This document shows, piece after piece, positions 1 to 13,865 of a DNA stretch of 64,000 bases. The DNA is taken from assembly GCA_013397865.1 (NCBI GenBank), contig VZTI01002061.1:121722-185721 (forward strand). The letters are read 5' to 3'. How positions within the stretch are numbered: position 1 is the first letter of the stretch; every line of letters starts with the position of its first letter. The notes below the pieces were generated by a model. That model worked only from the letters and a program-made list of their open reading frames with translations. It was not told where the DNA came from and ran no database searches. The position numbers were made by a program, and so were the translations under genes. Source of the stretch: Struthidea cinerea (taxonomy: Eukaryota; Chordata; Aves; Passeriformes; Corcoracidae).

Positions 1-3000
1 TGGGCCAGGAAACAGGAATGCTGGGACAAACAAGGCGTGCTCCTGGGCTGAAACAAGTGAAGGGACAGCCCAGCTCATTGCAACATCCACAGTTTCATCT
101 GCCACCTCCACACCACACACAAGGAAGCAAAACTGGTGAATGCTGCACCAGTAAAGCAGGGCCTGCAGCGCTGGCCACAACTGAGCAGCAGCAAGAGCAT
201 GACTCTTTCAAGGAAGAGTCAAAATGCAAAATGCAACTGCATTTTTTCATCTGTATCATTCTATCCATATGGCCCCAAGTGCCTTAAAAATGCAACTGCA
301 GCTTCTTTCAGTGCATTGGTGGACTTTGTCAGGCTAAATACTTTATTTGTGTTTTGCAGCAGAGTGGAAGGGGTCATTTACCCCCCCACCCTGTGCAGCA
401 ACAAAAATTATTATTATTCCTAAATTATTGTTATTCCTAAAAACCCCTTTTTTTATAGATATCCAGTTTTTCCATCTATTTTTTCAAAACTGATAAACCC
501 ACAGCCTTACATTTGCCTTGCCTAAGTGGCAATAGCTGCTACTATATATGGCCACAAAGGGAGGATGGGAGGTGGAGAGAGGAAACTGTGGTTAAGTTTC
601 CCCATCGTCATTTCGAGCAGATGCTTTTGCTTCATTTTCAGACAAAATGGATGCAACTTCTCCAAAATGAACACGAGACCTCCAAGCACACGCTGACACG
701 GAGCACAGCGAGGTGAAGTGCGGCCAGCCCTTGGGATTTGCCTCGATTTAATCTTCCTTGACATGGTACTGCTACAGCTGCACTCCATGCATTCAGGGAT
801 TCCTTCAGCCAGGGGGGTGACATCGTGTGCCTTTGGGCTGGACACAAACACTGGGCACTGCACATTGCTTGTCTGCAAAACTGGGCAGTGCTTATCTAAA
901 AACTGAGGTGTTTGTAGTGTTTTTTACGAGTGACGAGCTGCCTTGCCTTGCTTTCACAATAGATCAGCTGCCATCTGTTATGTGATTGAGAAAAGAAATG
1001 GCAATCAACACCACCAGTAAAGCCTCGGCTGTATTAAGGTTCCAGCTTAATAGGAGCATCTGTGATTTTATTATAAAATCTGAGCTGCCTGGTGCACCAT
1101 TCTGGCTTTTCTATAGGGCATTTGACATATTGGTACATACTGCTTGCTTTATATCGAAAATATTTAACTTAAGAGGTAATTATCCTGTACTAACTCATTA
1201 TGCTGGAAGTGAAAACAGCCCTTCTTTTCAATTGCAGAAGAAAAGCTATTCAGACTTACAGCCCTTTCCTACAGTCATGTCTTACACAAACAGGACTGTC
1301 TACTAACAGCAGTGTGGAGGATTTTCTGGTTTCATATTCTTCACATCACTACATCTGTGTTTGCGTGTTGTGTGACACCAGCTACTGCTCGTGTACATCT
1401 CCCGTGTTGCTTTATGTGGATAGTGGCAGGAATTGAGGTGAATCAACAAGCACAGACCCCAGCACCTTATGCAAGCCCTGTCAAGATCAAGTTCAGATGC
1501 AGACACTCTTCTCAGTTCAGCTGTGCAGAAAATTGCCTTCTGTTTTATTCCTGTGCAGAAACCAAGAACACAAACTGTGTCCTCTGCACTGAGTGAAGCA
1601 AAGGTGTCAGGGCAAAACAGCTCATCAGCATTAAATGTGAACCTAATGCAGATTCATGGTGATACCAGGTACCCCTTTTCTAGGCTTGATTTCATAACCT
1701 TCAAATATTTCACATCTGTAATCCTCTGGATTTTTTTTTTTAACCTCGCTCTCTTCACAACAACCCTTTTTGTAAGAAGCAGCAAGATTTCTGGCCGTGC
1801 CCTTCTAAGCTGATAAAAAATCGCAGACACAAAGTTCCTTACTGTGCTTGACACGTGATATAAATGTGACTTTGAAGTGTATCCACACGAGGAAGCTTAT
1901 GACCAAACTTGAAGTTTTAAGCATAAGGAACACAAAACAATACTACAGGGCATATACAGGACGGTTCAACCTGGCTGTTTGGTAAAAAACATCAAGAGAT
2001 TGACGATGAGTTAAGGTCTAGTGTGAGCTACATTTAAAAACTCTGCCCCTTTATGTATTATAAGCACCCTGATATAGTTTGCTGCCAAAAGAGGGTCACA
2101 TAAAACCAGAGGAAGGAAACCACGTATGATAATTAGCAATCATTTATACCTCCCTCACACACACACGTGCACATGTACACACAATATGGATGGTTTTATA
2201 CTCTTAAACTTACTGTACACAGCCAAGAATCCAAAAGGTAACAAGTATACTGTATTTTGGTGGAGTATTTATCAGATAATGCATACCTTAAATAATACAG
2301 CCTTGTCATCTATCATTCAGACTAGAATCTCCCTCTTCTTGGAAATATGACTACTACTTAAAAATTCCTTTAAAAAAAAAATTAACTGGAAGTGGGTACA
2401 AACAATCAATGAATTATATTTTGGTACAGCTGCATGAACATATCAATTAATGGAGACATATTTTCTCTGAAATTCCTCAACAAATCCCACTGGCTATACT
2501 GGTTTTCAAGTCACATAAGAACAGTAACTCATTTTAGTATTCTTTTTCATTTTAACTTGGAAACATTTCACTGTAGACAAAAAATGAAAGAACATTTAAA
2601 GTCTTTGCTGATCTTCTCTGTCTCTTGTTGCATGAACATTTACACAATTCATTCTTTAAACAAAAGTAGTTTTATTCCATTGCTTATATGAAGAGCCTCG
2701 GTTCAGACTTTTTTTAAGCTTGGGGAAATGTTTTAATTTATCTTGGCAAAAAATTGTATTTCCAGTCATACACTGCATAGCATTACAAACAGTTCTTTCT
2801 ATTACTTTTAACAATGCCAATTTATTACATAGAATATCAAATTAGAGTGGATACATCTTACTGATATTTCTAAGGATTGAGTTAAAGTTGGAACATGACT
2901 GTTTCTTCTGTGCTTATAAGCAGAGACACATAAAATATATCTGATTGTAAGTCTCCCTCTCATGCTATTAAACCCTAACAGCTTCAGATGAGCATTTATC

Positions 3001-6000
3001 ACCACCAGGACAATGACCTGCTGTTGTTCAGCTCCCACTGCCATGGTGAAGATTGTTTCACTGCTGGAATAAACAACACATGCACAGTTTAGCAACCTAA
3101 CTGAAAATTCTCAGAACTTAAAGGTATTAAAACCTGTTCTATCCATCTGCTCCTACATATGAATCCCTGTCAGCATGGGTTCTAGAGTGATACATCTCAT
3201 TAAAGCCAGTTACTTAGTCCAGACAGAACTTAAAGTGCAGAATAATTGCCATACCTTGAGTCACTGTACTGTTAGTGACACATCATTATGTTATAGAGAC
3301 TTTATATTCTCAGCTAATTTCAGTTTTTGTTGGTAATCACAAGTAATTTACCATTTCAACATAAAAATCTTCAACTAACAAAAAGCAGAAAAATTCTCTA
3401 AGAATGTATAGAATCACAGCTGTTCTATGCCAGTGGAAAATGTAAATTAACTTTACTATGACTATTCACTTAAAAGTCTAAGCAAAAAAAGCCTATTTCA
3501 AAACTAGAGTCTGTAAGACAACACCATTAGATATTAAAAGTTTCCTCACATCATGTACTTTGTGATTTGATAAAACACACTTTCTTTTCCCTCCTAGAAA
3601 GCCCAGCTTATGGACAGCATGTCATATTACAAGCACACAAATCCTGCCCTCAGTGACTGGCAACACTTTCCTTTCCAGAGGCTGAGCAGATGCTTTTGAA
3701 CAGCAAGAAACAGTTTTGGTCGCACTGAATTCTCTTTGTGTTCTCCTTCAATACATACCCACTATGTCTTCAAATACAATTCAGCCAATAAAAATATGAC
3801 TTCAAGCACCATTTCCTTAATGAAACAATATTTGATAATCTGGAGAGTTTTGTATTAGCTTAATTAGATCCATGAGACATGTGCCCTGGTACACAGAACA
3901 GGAAAACAGACTTAAATTCATTATCTCTTCTGAGAAAAAAAGCCTGACAAGCACGCAGTACTAGTGAGAAACAACAACTGGTAAAACCCATGGGGGAAAA
4001 AAGAACACATTTCACTCTCAGAAATAAAACATTACTTGTCAACCACCACAGAAGAGCTCTAAGAGCTGGACATGCCAGCATGTGGAGGCATTTCCTCCAG
4101 CTGACCCTCAGAATTGCAAGGCTGCTGCCAGCCTGCAGCACAAAGAAATCCCAAGCTCACAGAAACAAACAATTCAGTGCCACGGACCGTGCCACTGAAC
4201 TCGCCTCCTCAGGCTTTTGGGAGGTGGGGTAAGAGGCTATTCCTGCATCACAGCCCTTGTCATTCACGTCCTTTTAGAAATATAACCTTGAAAGCCATTT
4301 CTCAGACCCCAGGAATGCATGCAGGGAGATGTGGAAGCAGCTGCAGACAGGAGGAACATGCCAAGGAATCCTGCTCAGCCAAGCATCTTCATCACACAAA
4401 GCCCATTCTGGGTAACACCAACGTGTATCTCTTTAATTTCTCAGCCTCAGAAGAAAACCTTTTCTGGATTTGGGGGCAAACAGGGGAAGAGAAGCAGCTC
4501 AGAACAGCACACGAGTGCTGGTGACACTGTGCAATTTGTCAGAGTCAGCTCAGCAAGTTCCTCTGCAAAGAGCAGCTTCTGACAGGAAGAATCCAACTTC
4601 TTCCCAGCCCTGTGGCTTCTGGGTCTTCCTGTGTAAGTGTGTCCTAGCCAGACTCCCCCAAGGGCTGCTGAGATATCCAGCTCTGTAATAAATGAGCTGT
4701 TCCCACAGATGTTCCCTGGATATAAATCCAGAAGACTTTCCCACGTTTCTGGAGACAGTGGAGGTTTTCAGCTAGTTGGTAGGTTGTGCCTCACAAACAC
4801 TGTTTATTACAGTCCAAGAGCTCTCCTGAGAATCAGAATTAAGATAAAATTAGATACAACAGCCTGCAGCCTGTCTGCAGTTGGAAATGATGATCCATCT
4901 TTGGGGAAAAAAAACCCCAAAACTAAAGGCTTCTACACCCCCCACAAATTTCTAAGTCAGAAATCACAAGTGACCTTAATACATTTTGTATTTCTACAAC
5001 AAAGTAGAGAGATTTTAACTCATCTTTAAGTCTTCATCTAATCCATGGGAGATCACACGAATTCTTTTATTCACGTTCCATACCATGTCTCAATGTTACT
5101 TTTATTTGCCTCTTAGGGAGCTGTAGCACACAGCTAGAAGCGAAATAAAACAGTTTGCTAAGAGAAAAGAGCTACTGTGAACCATTAAGAGGCTAATAAT
5201 ATATAAGTTGTTGAAACCCTGCAGCTTACTTTGTTTCTAGTATGCAACAGGTCTTTTGCAGCAACTATTTTTTTATTTCAACCTTTTGATTCCTTGCCAA
5301 GGAGGCACTCACCAGGTCAACAGACATTCAGTAGACTTGTGAATATTTTTAAATTTGACTTCTGATTTTCATTAAGCTTTCCTCTTGGATGGGAAGACTC
5401 GCAACACACACCGACACAAAAATTGCTACCGCAGATGGGAAAAATGTGCGTGTGGATGATGAAGTTTCGGGCAAAATTACATCCTTCCTGTGTTCCTGAT
5501 CTTATTAAGCCTGATTCCACACAGACTCGTCAAGTGTGCACACGAAAGGAAAAAACTCTTCTCAATGGGTCACTTCCATGCTTCTTGACTGACTCCTCCA
5601 TTTTCTCCCCCACAATTCCCAGGCTCCCACCAAGCAGAAATCCCCTAAACCTCAACCTAATTTTTTTTTTGCATACAAGCTCACCAAACTATGTTCTCTG
5701 TTAAAATTTCATTTTTTGCTTTAAAGTTCAATCACAGGGAGTGAATACTCAGCTATTTTTAACCTAGCTTACAACTGAACACAAAAGAGATCTTAAAAGA
5801 AAAAGCACGTGAAGCGACCACAACACTTCTTCTCCAGCCTGCCCCTCTGTGAGTCTGTGCAGCTGCTGGAAATGATCAGTTGGAACTCACAACACCGTAA
5901 AATACCACTTCCTAAACTTATTTGCAGAAGGTGTCATTACTCTGTGGTGTGAAGACGCGTTTGATGACACAGGAGGATGAAAAGATGATGAAAACAGGCA

Positions 6001-8690
6001 GCCACCAGAGGAGCCGCAACCTGAGCCGAGCTCCTGCGGTCACATCGCGCTTCCTGGAAACCTGCTGGGCTGAGCTCTAACAAGTGGCTTCCGCACTCCA
6101 GAAAACATCTTCAGCTGAAGGAAGACCGAGAATCATCAGGATTTCTCAGTCTGGACCTACTCTGTCTAGGCTTTGCAGCACTTACAAAACAAGAACAAAC
6201 AATATTAACTAAAACAGAACAAGCCCACGCACAGATCACATCAGTCATAGGTAGATATCCAAACGATGCCTGCAGACTCAGATTATGAGTAGATACTAAA
6301 AGCTTGGATTTTGAGCAATAAACATCAAAAAAAGCACCAGCCCTTCCTTCCTGAGTAAGTTTTCAAACCACTTGTATTATTTAAAATAGAAAGAGGAAGA
6401 GTTATACAAAAAAAAAGGCAATGGAAAGTGCTTCTCAGTGCTTCTCAGAGAGCACAGGATAGGTTGGACAGGCTGGAGGGAGGTAAAACATGGAAAAATA
6501 AGGAAATGTTCTATTAATAGCAGATCTACTTGCAACTGCAAGGGTGAAATAGGAGGATTAAAAACATAAACATATTGAAATTAAAAATACAAATATAAAT
6601 TGTCCAACCTGACCTGTACTCTACTGAACTGCAGCAAAGACAAAAAATCCTAAACTTTGCCATCAGTTTTCTCCCCATTCAAGTCCAGTTCTTTGCTGTG
6701 GTTTAGAAAGCATTCTGCCACTTGGGGTGGAGGCAAAGAAATGTCACATTTCCAGTAGTTCTTAAACACGCAACCGTATTACAGACAAGTTTGAGAGGTT
6801 CAGCCTCTTTCAAAATGATTGTGCACACGCATGTGCTCCCTGAACTCTGCTTCAGCAGAAGGGAGCTGTTTTCTTGGAGAACACACAAATCTTTAGAGCT
6901 GACATTATTCAGTCTAAAATGGTTTATTCTTCAGTCCTCCTGAAGCAGCTGGATTCAGAAGCAAGAACCCTCAACAGATGAAAGCCATTTAATGCACTAT
7001 TGTTAAGACAGAGAGGAAAATAAAAGGCAGAAAGAAATCCAGATAGGACAGAAAATACCAGATGGTAGATTAAAAAAAAAAAAAAATTCAAGGGAGGGAG
7101 TAAAAGCAGGAAAAGAGAGACAGACACAGTGACAGTCCTGGAACTGGTGCCATGACCTGTCGTTCCCTTCAGAGACCACATGCTCAGCCTTTTCTTCTCC
7201 TCCCCTGTTCTCTTACAATAAAAGAGATCTGTGTTTATCAGGTTTCTACAATCATTCTGAGAAAATTACTTGCTGCTGCAGACTACTGCTTCATATTTAA
7301 TCTCATTTCACTTAGGAGAGTTAAAAATAGAAGTTGGGACAGTTCACATTTTGAAGACACGGAAAAAAAGAAGTTGTAGCCCTACCCTGAGTGCAGTAAT
7401 GGTGCAGACATTAGCAGAGCTTATTGGAGCTTTGCAAGCAGTGATCCTGTCAGTGAAATCAGCACAAACTTGCTTTATTATGAACCAAGCACAGAAACAG
7501 AATTAGTATCATGAATTAAATTCCCACTTTTACTCAGAGTACCTTGATTGTCTGCATCTTAAATGTTAATGGTTAACTCAGCTAATTTGTCCCTTGGCTT
7601 GCATTTGGACATAAAGCAGAGATGCTCTAGCAGTGCAAAACATGAACTACATGAGTCTCATTCCTCCACTGTTGCCATCTACTCCCTTTTAGAGCCAAAT
7701 TCTGACTCTAGTCTCTGCTTTCCTTCTTTCCCAGCACTATTGCATATTGCCTGTTATGACTCCTCTGAGCAGCAGCTGGAGTTCCATTTCCTACCTGGAA
7801 GGAGAAGGATTTCTGCACTCCCAGCCCAGGCTGGGAACACATCCCTGCCTTAGCCCATAACCCTACAGACATGTTTCAGAGCAGCAAATGGATCGGCCAG
7901 GAAAGGAGAGAAGCTTACAGACCACACTGCTTCACAGGAAGCAAGCAACAGTGCTCTGCCATCTGGTCCTTCATCACCTATTTTGACAACTCATGTTACA
8001 CGCTGACAGAGCTGACAGGTGAGAGGGAAGCTCCCATTCTCAGGATCCCAGCCACCAGGGCTTCCTTTCAGCACAGGGAAAATGGTTTTCCCTCCTGTCA
8101 GCTCAGTGAAACATAAAACATGCTCCCCAAACCAGCAGCAGCCACGGTGGCTGTGAACAGCTGAGACTTTACGAGGAGAAAGGAGCAGCAGGTCAAACTC
8201 TTCAGCATAGGACTCACAACTGTAAAGCTCCCTCTAAATCCCTGTTGCTGGAAAACATCACCTGATCAGGAACAAAGGCCAAAGCAGGGAGCTCAGAGGA
8301 AACCATCTCTCACTTTCCCATAAAGACTTAGTTGCCATTCCCTGTATCAAAAACTAGCTTTGCATTAAATGCAATTAACATTTGGAGGGAAAAAAAGCTA
8401 AACAGGTGATGAAACAGCTAAGACATCAACCAAAGCATTCTCCAACAGAATCCCTGTTGGGGAAGATGAAACAGGAAAGCCTTATAAATATGATTGCCTG
8501 GCAAAAGATGCTGAGAATATGGAAACTCTAAGCGAGATTGAAATGAAGGCAAGCTTTGAGATACAAAGCCTTAGTTACTGAACAACTGGAAAACAATGGT
8601 ATAGCCAGCAGAAGGTAATCCCCTTTTGATTGAACAATACCCTCTGCTTGCAGACAGGTCCAAGGGTCAGAGCAGACCCTACCAGCTTGG
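1..8690. other. Non-coding stretch, probable COMMD1 intron 1
   Basis: No open frame here resembles a known protein and none shows exon-like splice signals with conserved coding. The longest frames (about 90-135 codons, for example 4114-4524 plus) have no recognisable domain. The stretch lies downstream of COMMD1 exon 1, whose splice donor at 19544 points this way, and no COMMD1 exon 2 is seen, so the simplest reading is intron 1. A regulatory element or lncRNA cannot be excluded by eye. Confidence 0.5.
2155..2183. repeat. Short (CA)n microsatellite
   Basis: An interrupted CA dinucleotide run that turns through GTGCACATGT into further CA. It lies in non-coding DNA and is ordinary simple-sequence repeat. 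Confidence 0.7.
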
Positions 8691-8699
8691 CAGAAGGGG

Positions 8700-9075
8700 T
8701 CCAAAGAGTAGTTTTTAGGGCTTAAAATGTAACGCAGTATGGTAATGTAATGATTCTTATAGGCTGTATGTAGATGCTATAGGATTTGTATCTTGTACTA
8801 GATTGGTTAATGGAAATTAGAATATTCAGCACAGAAGAAGATTTATAGTATTGTAAACGAGAACTTGAAGATTCTGCCTTTTTACTTCTACCTCTACTTC
8901 TCCTCTCCTCTCTTACTCTCTCTTGCTTTCCTGCCCTGCTTCGAGCTGCAGCTGGCAGCTCCAAGCAGGGCCCCTGCAACCACGCCCTTCACAATAAATC
9001 TCATGCTCTAAGACCTATCTTCAGAGATCTCTTGTCTCTAGCCGTCCCGACCGTCTAAACCGTCAGAAGATTTCC
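8700..9075 (+). mobile_element. Candidate solo LTR of an endogenous retrovirus (old copy)
   Basis: The order of signals looks like a retroviral LTR read on the plus strand: an AT-rich upstream half, a TATA-like TTTATAGTATTG at about 8842, a pyrimidine-rich tract (8880-8935), a polyadenylation signal AATAAA at 8992-8997, and a following GT/CT-rich stretch with TCTCTTGTCTCTAG near 9025-9043. No gag, pol or env frame lies on either side, so it would be a solo LTR. I cannot fix the TG...CA ends or a target-site duplication. It could instead be an unrelated transcript end. Confidence 0.42.
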
Positions 9076-11860
9076 ACAAATCCCATTAAATACTAACAAC
9101 TGCTTTGATTATTTCAGAGAGGGTTGTTCTCTCTTTCTATCAGGTTGGGCTGCTGAAGCCATCTATCAGTAGAGCTGGCTGAGCCATCAGGTTTTCCCAA
9201 GCTTGTAGGAGCTCCTCATCAGCCCTGTGCCTCCACAGGCCATGTGCTTTGCTGCACACACACCACTGTGGTTGGCAGAGATTGCAGGGACACCGCCAGT
9301 GAAGACAGCTTGGTGCTGAAAATCTGCTCCTAGATTTCACATTTCTAGGCCTCAACCGCTAGAAACTTCAGCACTCAATTGCTCCAAGACACTGCAACCC
9401 ATGGCAACAAAAAGAACTCAATTTTTCCCATGGCTTTTCTTTGTCTTTTAGTCAAATTGGGGGCTACTCATAGTCAATAAACTCCCTGCCATTTGTCCAC
9501 ATGAACTGGACAATTTCATTAGAGCTTTCTGTTCATTATGAGACTTTTTATCGATTTCCTGACATGCCATAAAATGAACAAACCCACTCTCCTTGCCAAG
9601 CAAATGTAAATCGTACATGTACCATTTTTTCTTTGACAGAACAAGGAAGTTATAAATATTTTAACCACTTCAAAAAACCATAAAAGTTGAGCTAAATGAA
9701 AAAATAAAAAAGGAATCACAACTAGTCCAAATGCATAAAATACTTCTGCCGTGTGTGACTGTGTAAAACTAAAAGGTACTTACACAAACAGCTTGTCAGA
9801 AGAGAACAAAAACTACTCTTGAACCAGAAATGGCAAAAAGACTCTGAGAGAACAGCACATCTGATGTGACAGTCTGAGGAAAGACAACAAAGCCGTGTGT
9901 AAATGTCAGACAAGGAGGAAAAATATCTGTTGATTACTTGCCTTTCACACAGATACTACTTCAGTGTCTGCATGTATCTTCAAAACATATTTCATAATCC
10001 TGGCATCACAGTTCAGAGAGACTGCAAAGAAAGGAAAGGAAAAACTACCCACAAAGCCGAGGTAGAAATCTTTTGGCAGAGATCCCAAAACATCTCAACC
10101 AGAAAAAAAATCTAACCATACTTGGAAAAAACCCCACAGAATTCACTCAAACTATATTTGTGTTGCCACTTATTATTGTTAGGGAAGACAGAGAGATGTG
10201 AAAAAACATGCTTTTGGAAACGTATTAACATATGCAAAATGACACGATTACAAAAATATTTTACAAATAGTTAGAAAAACACTTAAGGCTAAGAACTTTT
10301 TGGACAAGTTGGCTATTATTTCACATTTTCTCTGAACAGTATATTTTATGTCTCGTTTTCATGAGATTGTTGCAGTCTATTTTTACTTACATGAAATCAC
10401 ATATAAACCAGCATTGTAAAGAGGTAAATGTAGAAGAGGCCAAAGAATTAGAGGGATAAAAAAAAAAGTATTCCAAGATCACTGTCACCTTTAGAAATGA
10501 AACTTGCAGTCCTCAAGCACAGCAGATAAACAGATACTGAACTCCACTGGGAACTGAGAACGAGTCCCAGGCTTGCTATACAATTCTAAAACTACTGACT
10601 TTACAAAAGATAGAATACTCTGAATTAGATCTTGGGCTATCAACCAGAACCAGGTGCTCACGCACTGTAAACAAAGTAAAAGGCAAGTCCCACTCCCTTT
10701 GTTCAAACAGTCCAATTTTTAAATCGTTGGGTGGATAAAGCAAGTAAAGGAAGATTTGGTTTCCTTGTAGATGACTAGTAAATACAATGGGACACAATTA
10801 TGGAAAACTAGTGCGCTTAAGCTTCAGGTATTCAGAATACAAAACAAAAATGCCTTCCCCTCAAAACAAATAAACAAAACCCCCCCAACTGCCAAAACAA
10901 AACAAACCCAACAAAAACAAACCAACCAAAGCCCACAAACCAACCAGGCCAGTTTGGTTTTCCCAATAATGAACCCTTAATCCTTCACAATGGAGGCCAT
11001 CAGTGTTCCACTCAGTTCTTACTTACTCCATAAATTAAATCCTTTTTTTTTAAAAAAAAGAAAAGTGTAAAAGCATACATTTATAATGATAATTATACAA
11101 TTAAAAATCAGGTATTTTAGGCCCTGCATTTAAATAAAGTCACTTAATTCACCTTGTTATAAAATAAATCATCCTCCATGAATGACCTTGGAGCCCTCCA
11201 AGGAAGCTGTAGCTAATCCTGCCTGCCCAGGGAGGCTCCTGGGCAAACACACAGGAGCCACTCAGCAGCTCAAGCTGTCAGATGTTCTTACCTGACAACT
11301 TCTGTCCCGCTGGGTTTAAGGACTAAAACATCAAGGCAAAAAGACTTCATGCAACAATTGCAGTGCCTGGTATTTCATGCCACTAAAGCTTTTTCTTTTT
11401 GTTTTTAATTAAATAAACTATTGAAAAAACAAATGTCATCCAAACGTTGAAGAATTCAGGCTCCATCATATTTGGTCACCAGACTGGAAGAAATCCAGAG
11501 CACTAGCTTCAAAATGGAGTAACTCTAACCACACAAGTAGATTCTAGCCATACCATACTAAATTTTTGGTCTTGTCTGCATTTTTTTCCTTTTTCATAAG
11601 TTGTTGGATATACTGCATCCAGTTGCTACACACTAGCACAGTCAAAAACTGAAATTATATCATGCCAAGATTGTAGCTAAGTGTTATAAGGAATGAAAAA
11701 TTTCAGATGTTCAGCCTGTAAAAAGGTTGAGTTGTAAGTGTCATCCAAATTTCCTTTTCCTACACTAGCTGGGAACTTCCTTGGCTCAAGCGTGTACCAC
11801 AGCTCCTGCATCTTTGATAGGGTGTTTGTTATTCAACATGTTAACCACTCTTTCTGTTGA
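9076..11860. other. Non-coding stretch, probable COMMD1 intron 1
   Basis: AT-rich DNA without recognisable coding exons. It contains an A/C-rich low-complexity patch (10866-10945) and short homopolymer runs. Nothing else stands out. Confidence 0.5.
10866..10945. repeat. A/C-rich low-complexity tract
   Basis: The plus strand is almost only A and C, built from variants of AAACAAA and CCAACCAA, and includes a run of seven C (10881-10887). It resembles decayed simple repeat. Confidence 0.6.
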
Positions 11861-11940
11861 GACAGAGAGAGGAGAGAGAGAGAGAGAAGGAATGAAAGGA
11901 AAGAAGGAAGGACGAGAAAGGAAGGGAAGGGGAGGGGAGG

Positions 11941-12552
11941 GGAAGGGAAGGGAAGGGAAGGGAAGGGAAGGGAAGGGAAGGGAAGGGAAGGGAAGGGAAG
12001 GGAAGGGAAGGGAAGGGAAGGGAAGGGAAGGGAAGGGAAGGGAAGGGAAGGGAAGGGAAGGGAAGGGAAGGGAAGGGAAGGGAAGGGAAGGGAAGGGAAG
12101 GGAAGGGAAGGGAAGGGAAGGGAAGGGAAGGGAAGGGAAGGGAAGGGAAGGGAAGGGAAGGGAAGGGAAGGGAAGGGAAGGGAAGGGAAGGGAAGGGAAG
12201 GGAAGGGAAGGGAAGGGAAGGGAAGGGAAGGGAAGGGAAGGGAAGGGAAGGGAAGGGAAGGGAAGGGAAGGGAAGGGAAGGGAAGGGAAGGGAAGGGAAG
12301 GGAAGGGAAGGGAAGGGAAGGGAAGGGAAGGGAAGGGAAGGGAAGGGAAGGGAAGGGAAGGGAAGGGAAGGGAAGGGAAGGGAAGGGAAGGGAAGGGAAG
12401 GGAAGGGAAGGGAAGGGAAGGGAAGGGAAGGGAAGGGAAGGGAAGGGAAGGGAAGGGAAGGGAAGGGAAGGGAAGGGAAGGGAAGGGAAGGGAAGGGAAG
12501 GGAAGGGAAGGGAAGGGAAGGGAAGGGAAGGGAAGGGAAGGGAAGGGAAGGG
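11941..12552 (+). repeat. Pure (GGAAG)n pentamer array, about 122 copies
   Basis: Ten consecutive 60-base lines plus 12 bases are exact GGAAG repeats with no substitution seen. The array sits in a longer all-purine tract from 11914 to 12603 (690 bases), flanked by degenerate GA-rich sequence on both sides. An apparent 288-codon frame with a repeating Gly-Arg-Glu-Gly-Lys pattern is a by-product of the repeat, not a gene. Such polypurine tracts can form triplex DNA and often collapse in assemblies, so the true copy number may differ. Confidence 0.97.
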
Positions 12553-12603
12553 AGAAAGGAAAGAAAGGAAGGAAGGAAGGAAGAGAAAGAAAGAAAGAAA
12601 AAG

Positions 12604-13303
12604 TTTATTATCTGCTCAGCTGTGTGGCAGCCTCACAAGATCAGTAAGGTTGAAATTAATATTTTTACTTCACTGACAACATCAGTTGGCTCCTGGAGCA
12701 AGCAAGAACTAATCTTCCTTCACACCAGTTGCAAAAGACACCATTTTTAGAGTATCATATAATAAAGAATATAATTTCTGCATGAAGTCTTTCCTTTCCT
12801 TTTAGTCTTTATGTATCAAATTGAAGATGAGACAACTCAAGTTCTCCCCTTTTCGGAGTTCACATTTAAAAGAGGAAAGACAACTCATAGTGGTCCAGAA
12901 AATCACCAGTGCTGAGATGATGGCACTGAACTTCATTACCCTCTTCAGCATTTCCTACACACTTTGGGGAATAGGGAATGGAGCTTAGTGTTACTGAAAT
13001 AAAGGCATGAAACTACATGTGAAGCCTAAGGGAGTCCTTCTCCCTTTTCAAATATATTTGAAATACACAGCATGTGTATGATGAATACTAATTAAGTACA
13101 GCAGAAGCATTTAATTTGAAATAATGATCTTCAAAGGCAAGATCTGACTCCCTGTTCTTCAACCAGAGTAGGCTCTTGTTAAGGTCAAGAGAAACACCAT
13201 GGGGATCAGGTTGGACTAATGAATTTCAGCATAATCAATGCACTTCCCTTTCTGTGCACGACTGTATATACAGAATATGCTGATCACAGACACACACACA
13301 CAC
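12604..13303. other. Non-coding spacer
   Basis: Ordinary AT-rich non-coding sequence between the pentamer array and the duplication. A CA run (13289-13302) ends in ACACACGTGTGTGT, the small palindrome at which the first duplicated copy begins. No gene seen. Confidence 0.5.
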
Positions 13304-13717
13304 GTGTGTGTAACTTATGTAATCACACCTGTAGGGTTTGGGGCTTTTTTTTTTTGGGGAAGCGTTGTCATTATTGACGAAGATGCTACTTACTTGCAGA
13401 AGTCCTACAAATGCAACAAACTAAACCACACATTTGGATGGGAAAGCGGAAATCAGCAGGACATGAAACACTGCCACCACCAGGGAATCCAACTTTCTCA
13501 GCAGCATGCTGTTCTGGAAGTCCATTAACTGGCATTTAGCAGATTTAAAACACAGTAGGGCATTCTAAAATTAAGAGGTAGTGCAGAGACATTATACACG
13601 AGAAGAGCCAGTACTGACCTGCCTGCTCTAGACACACAGAGGTAGCACCAACCTCCACAACTGGGACAAAGCAACCAGATCTCTGCTTGCAGAGATATAA
13701 TCAACACTGTAATTAGG

Positions 13718-13748
<31 letters not shown>

Positions 13749-13865
13749 TTTGCTTGTTGTTTGGGCCATACAGAGTCTACCACACCTATTAGAGATCAGT
13801 GACGCAGGCTTGGTGACGTTTTTTTAATTTACCACTTTTCTGTAGCCAACCTAAAAAAAAAAAAA
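13304..13865 (+). repeat. Direct repeat, copy 1 (562 bp)
   Basis: This block begins GTGTGTGTAACTTATG, has a T run at 13345-13355, a GA microsatellite at about 13717-13748, and ends in a 13-A run (13853-13865). It is almost identical to 13907-14467. Differences seen are T-run length (11 against 12), A-run length (13 against 12) and GGGGAAG against GAGAAG just after the T run. Short open frames in it are duplicated for the same reason and do not look like genes. Confidence 0.95.

Noticed and set aside
11781..12647. 288-codon plus-strand frame with repeating Gly-Arg-Glu-Gly-Lys
   Set aside because: It is a translation of the (GGAAG)n array and its purine-rich flanks; the pentamer leaves every frame open. 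No splice or homology support.
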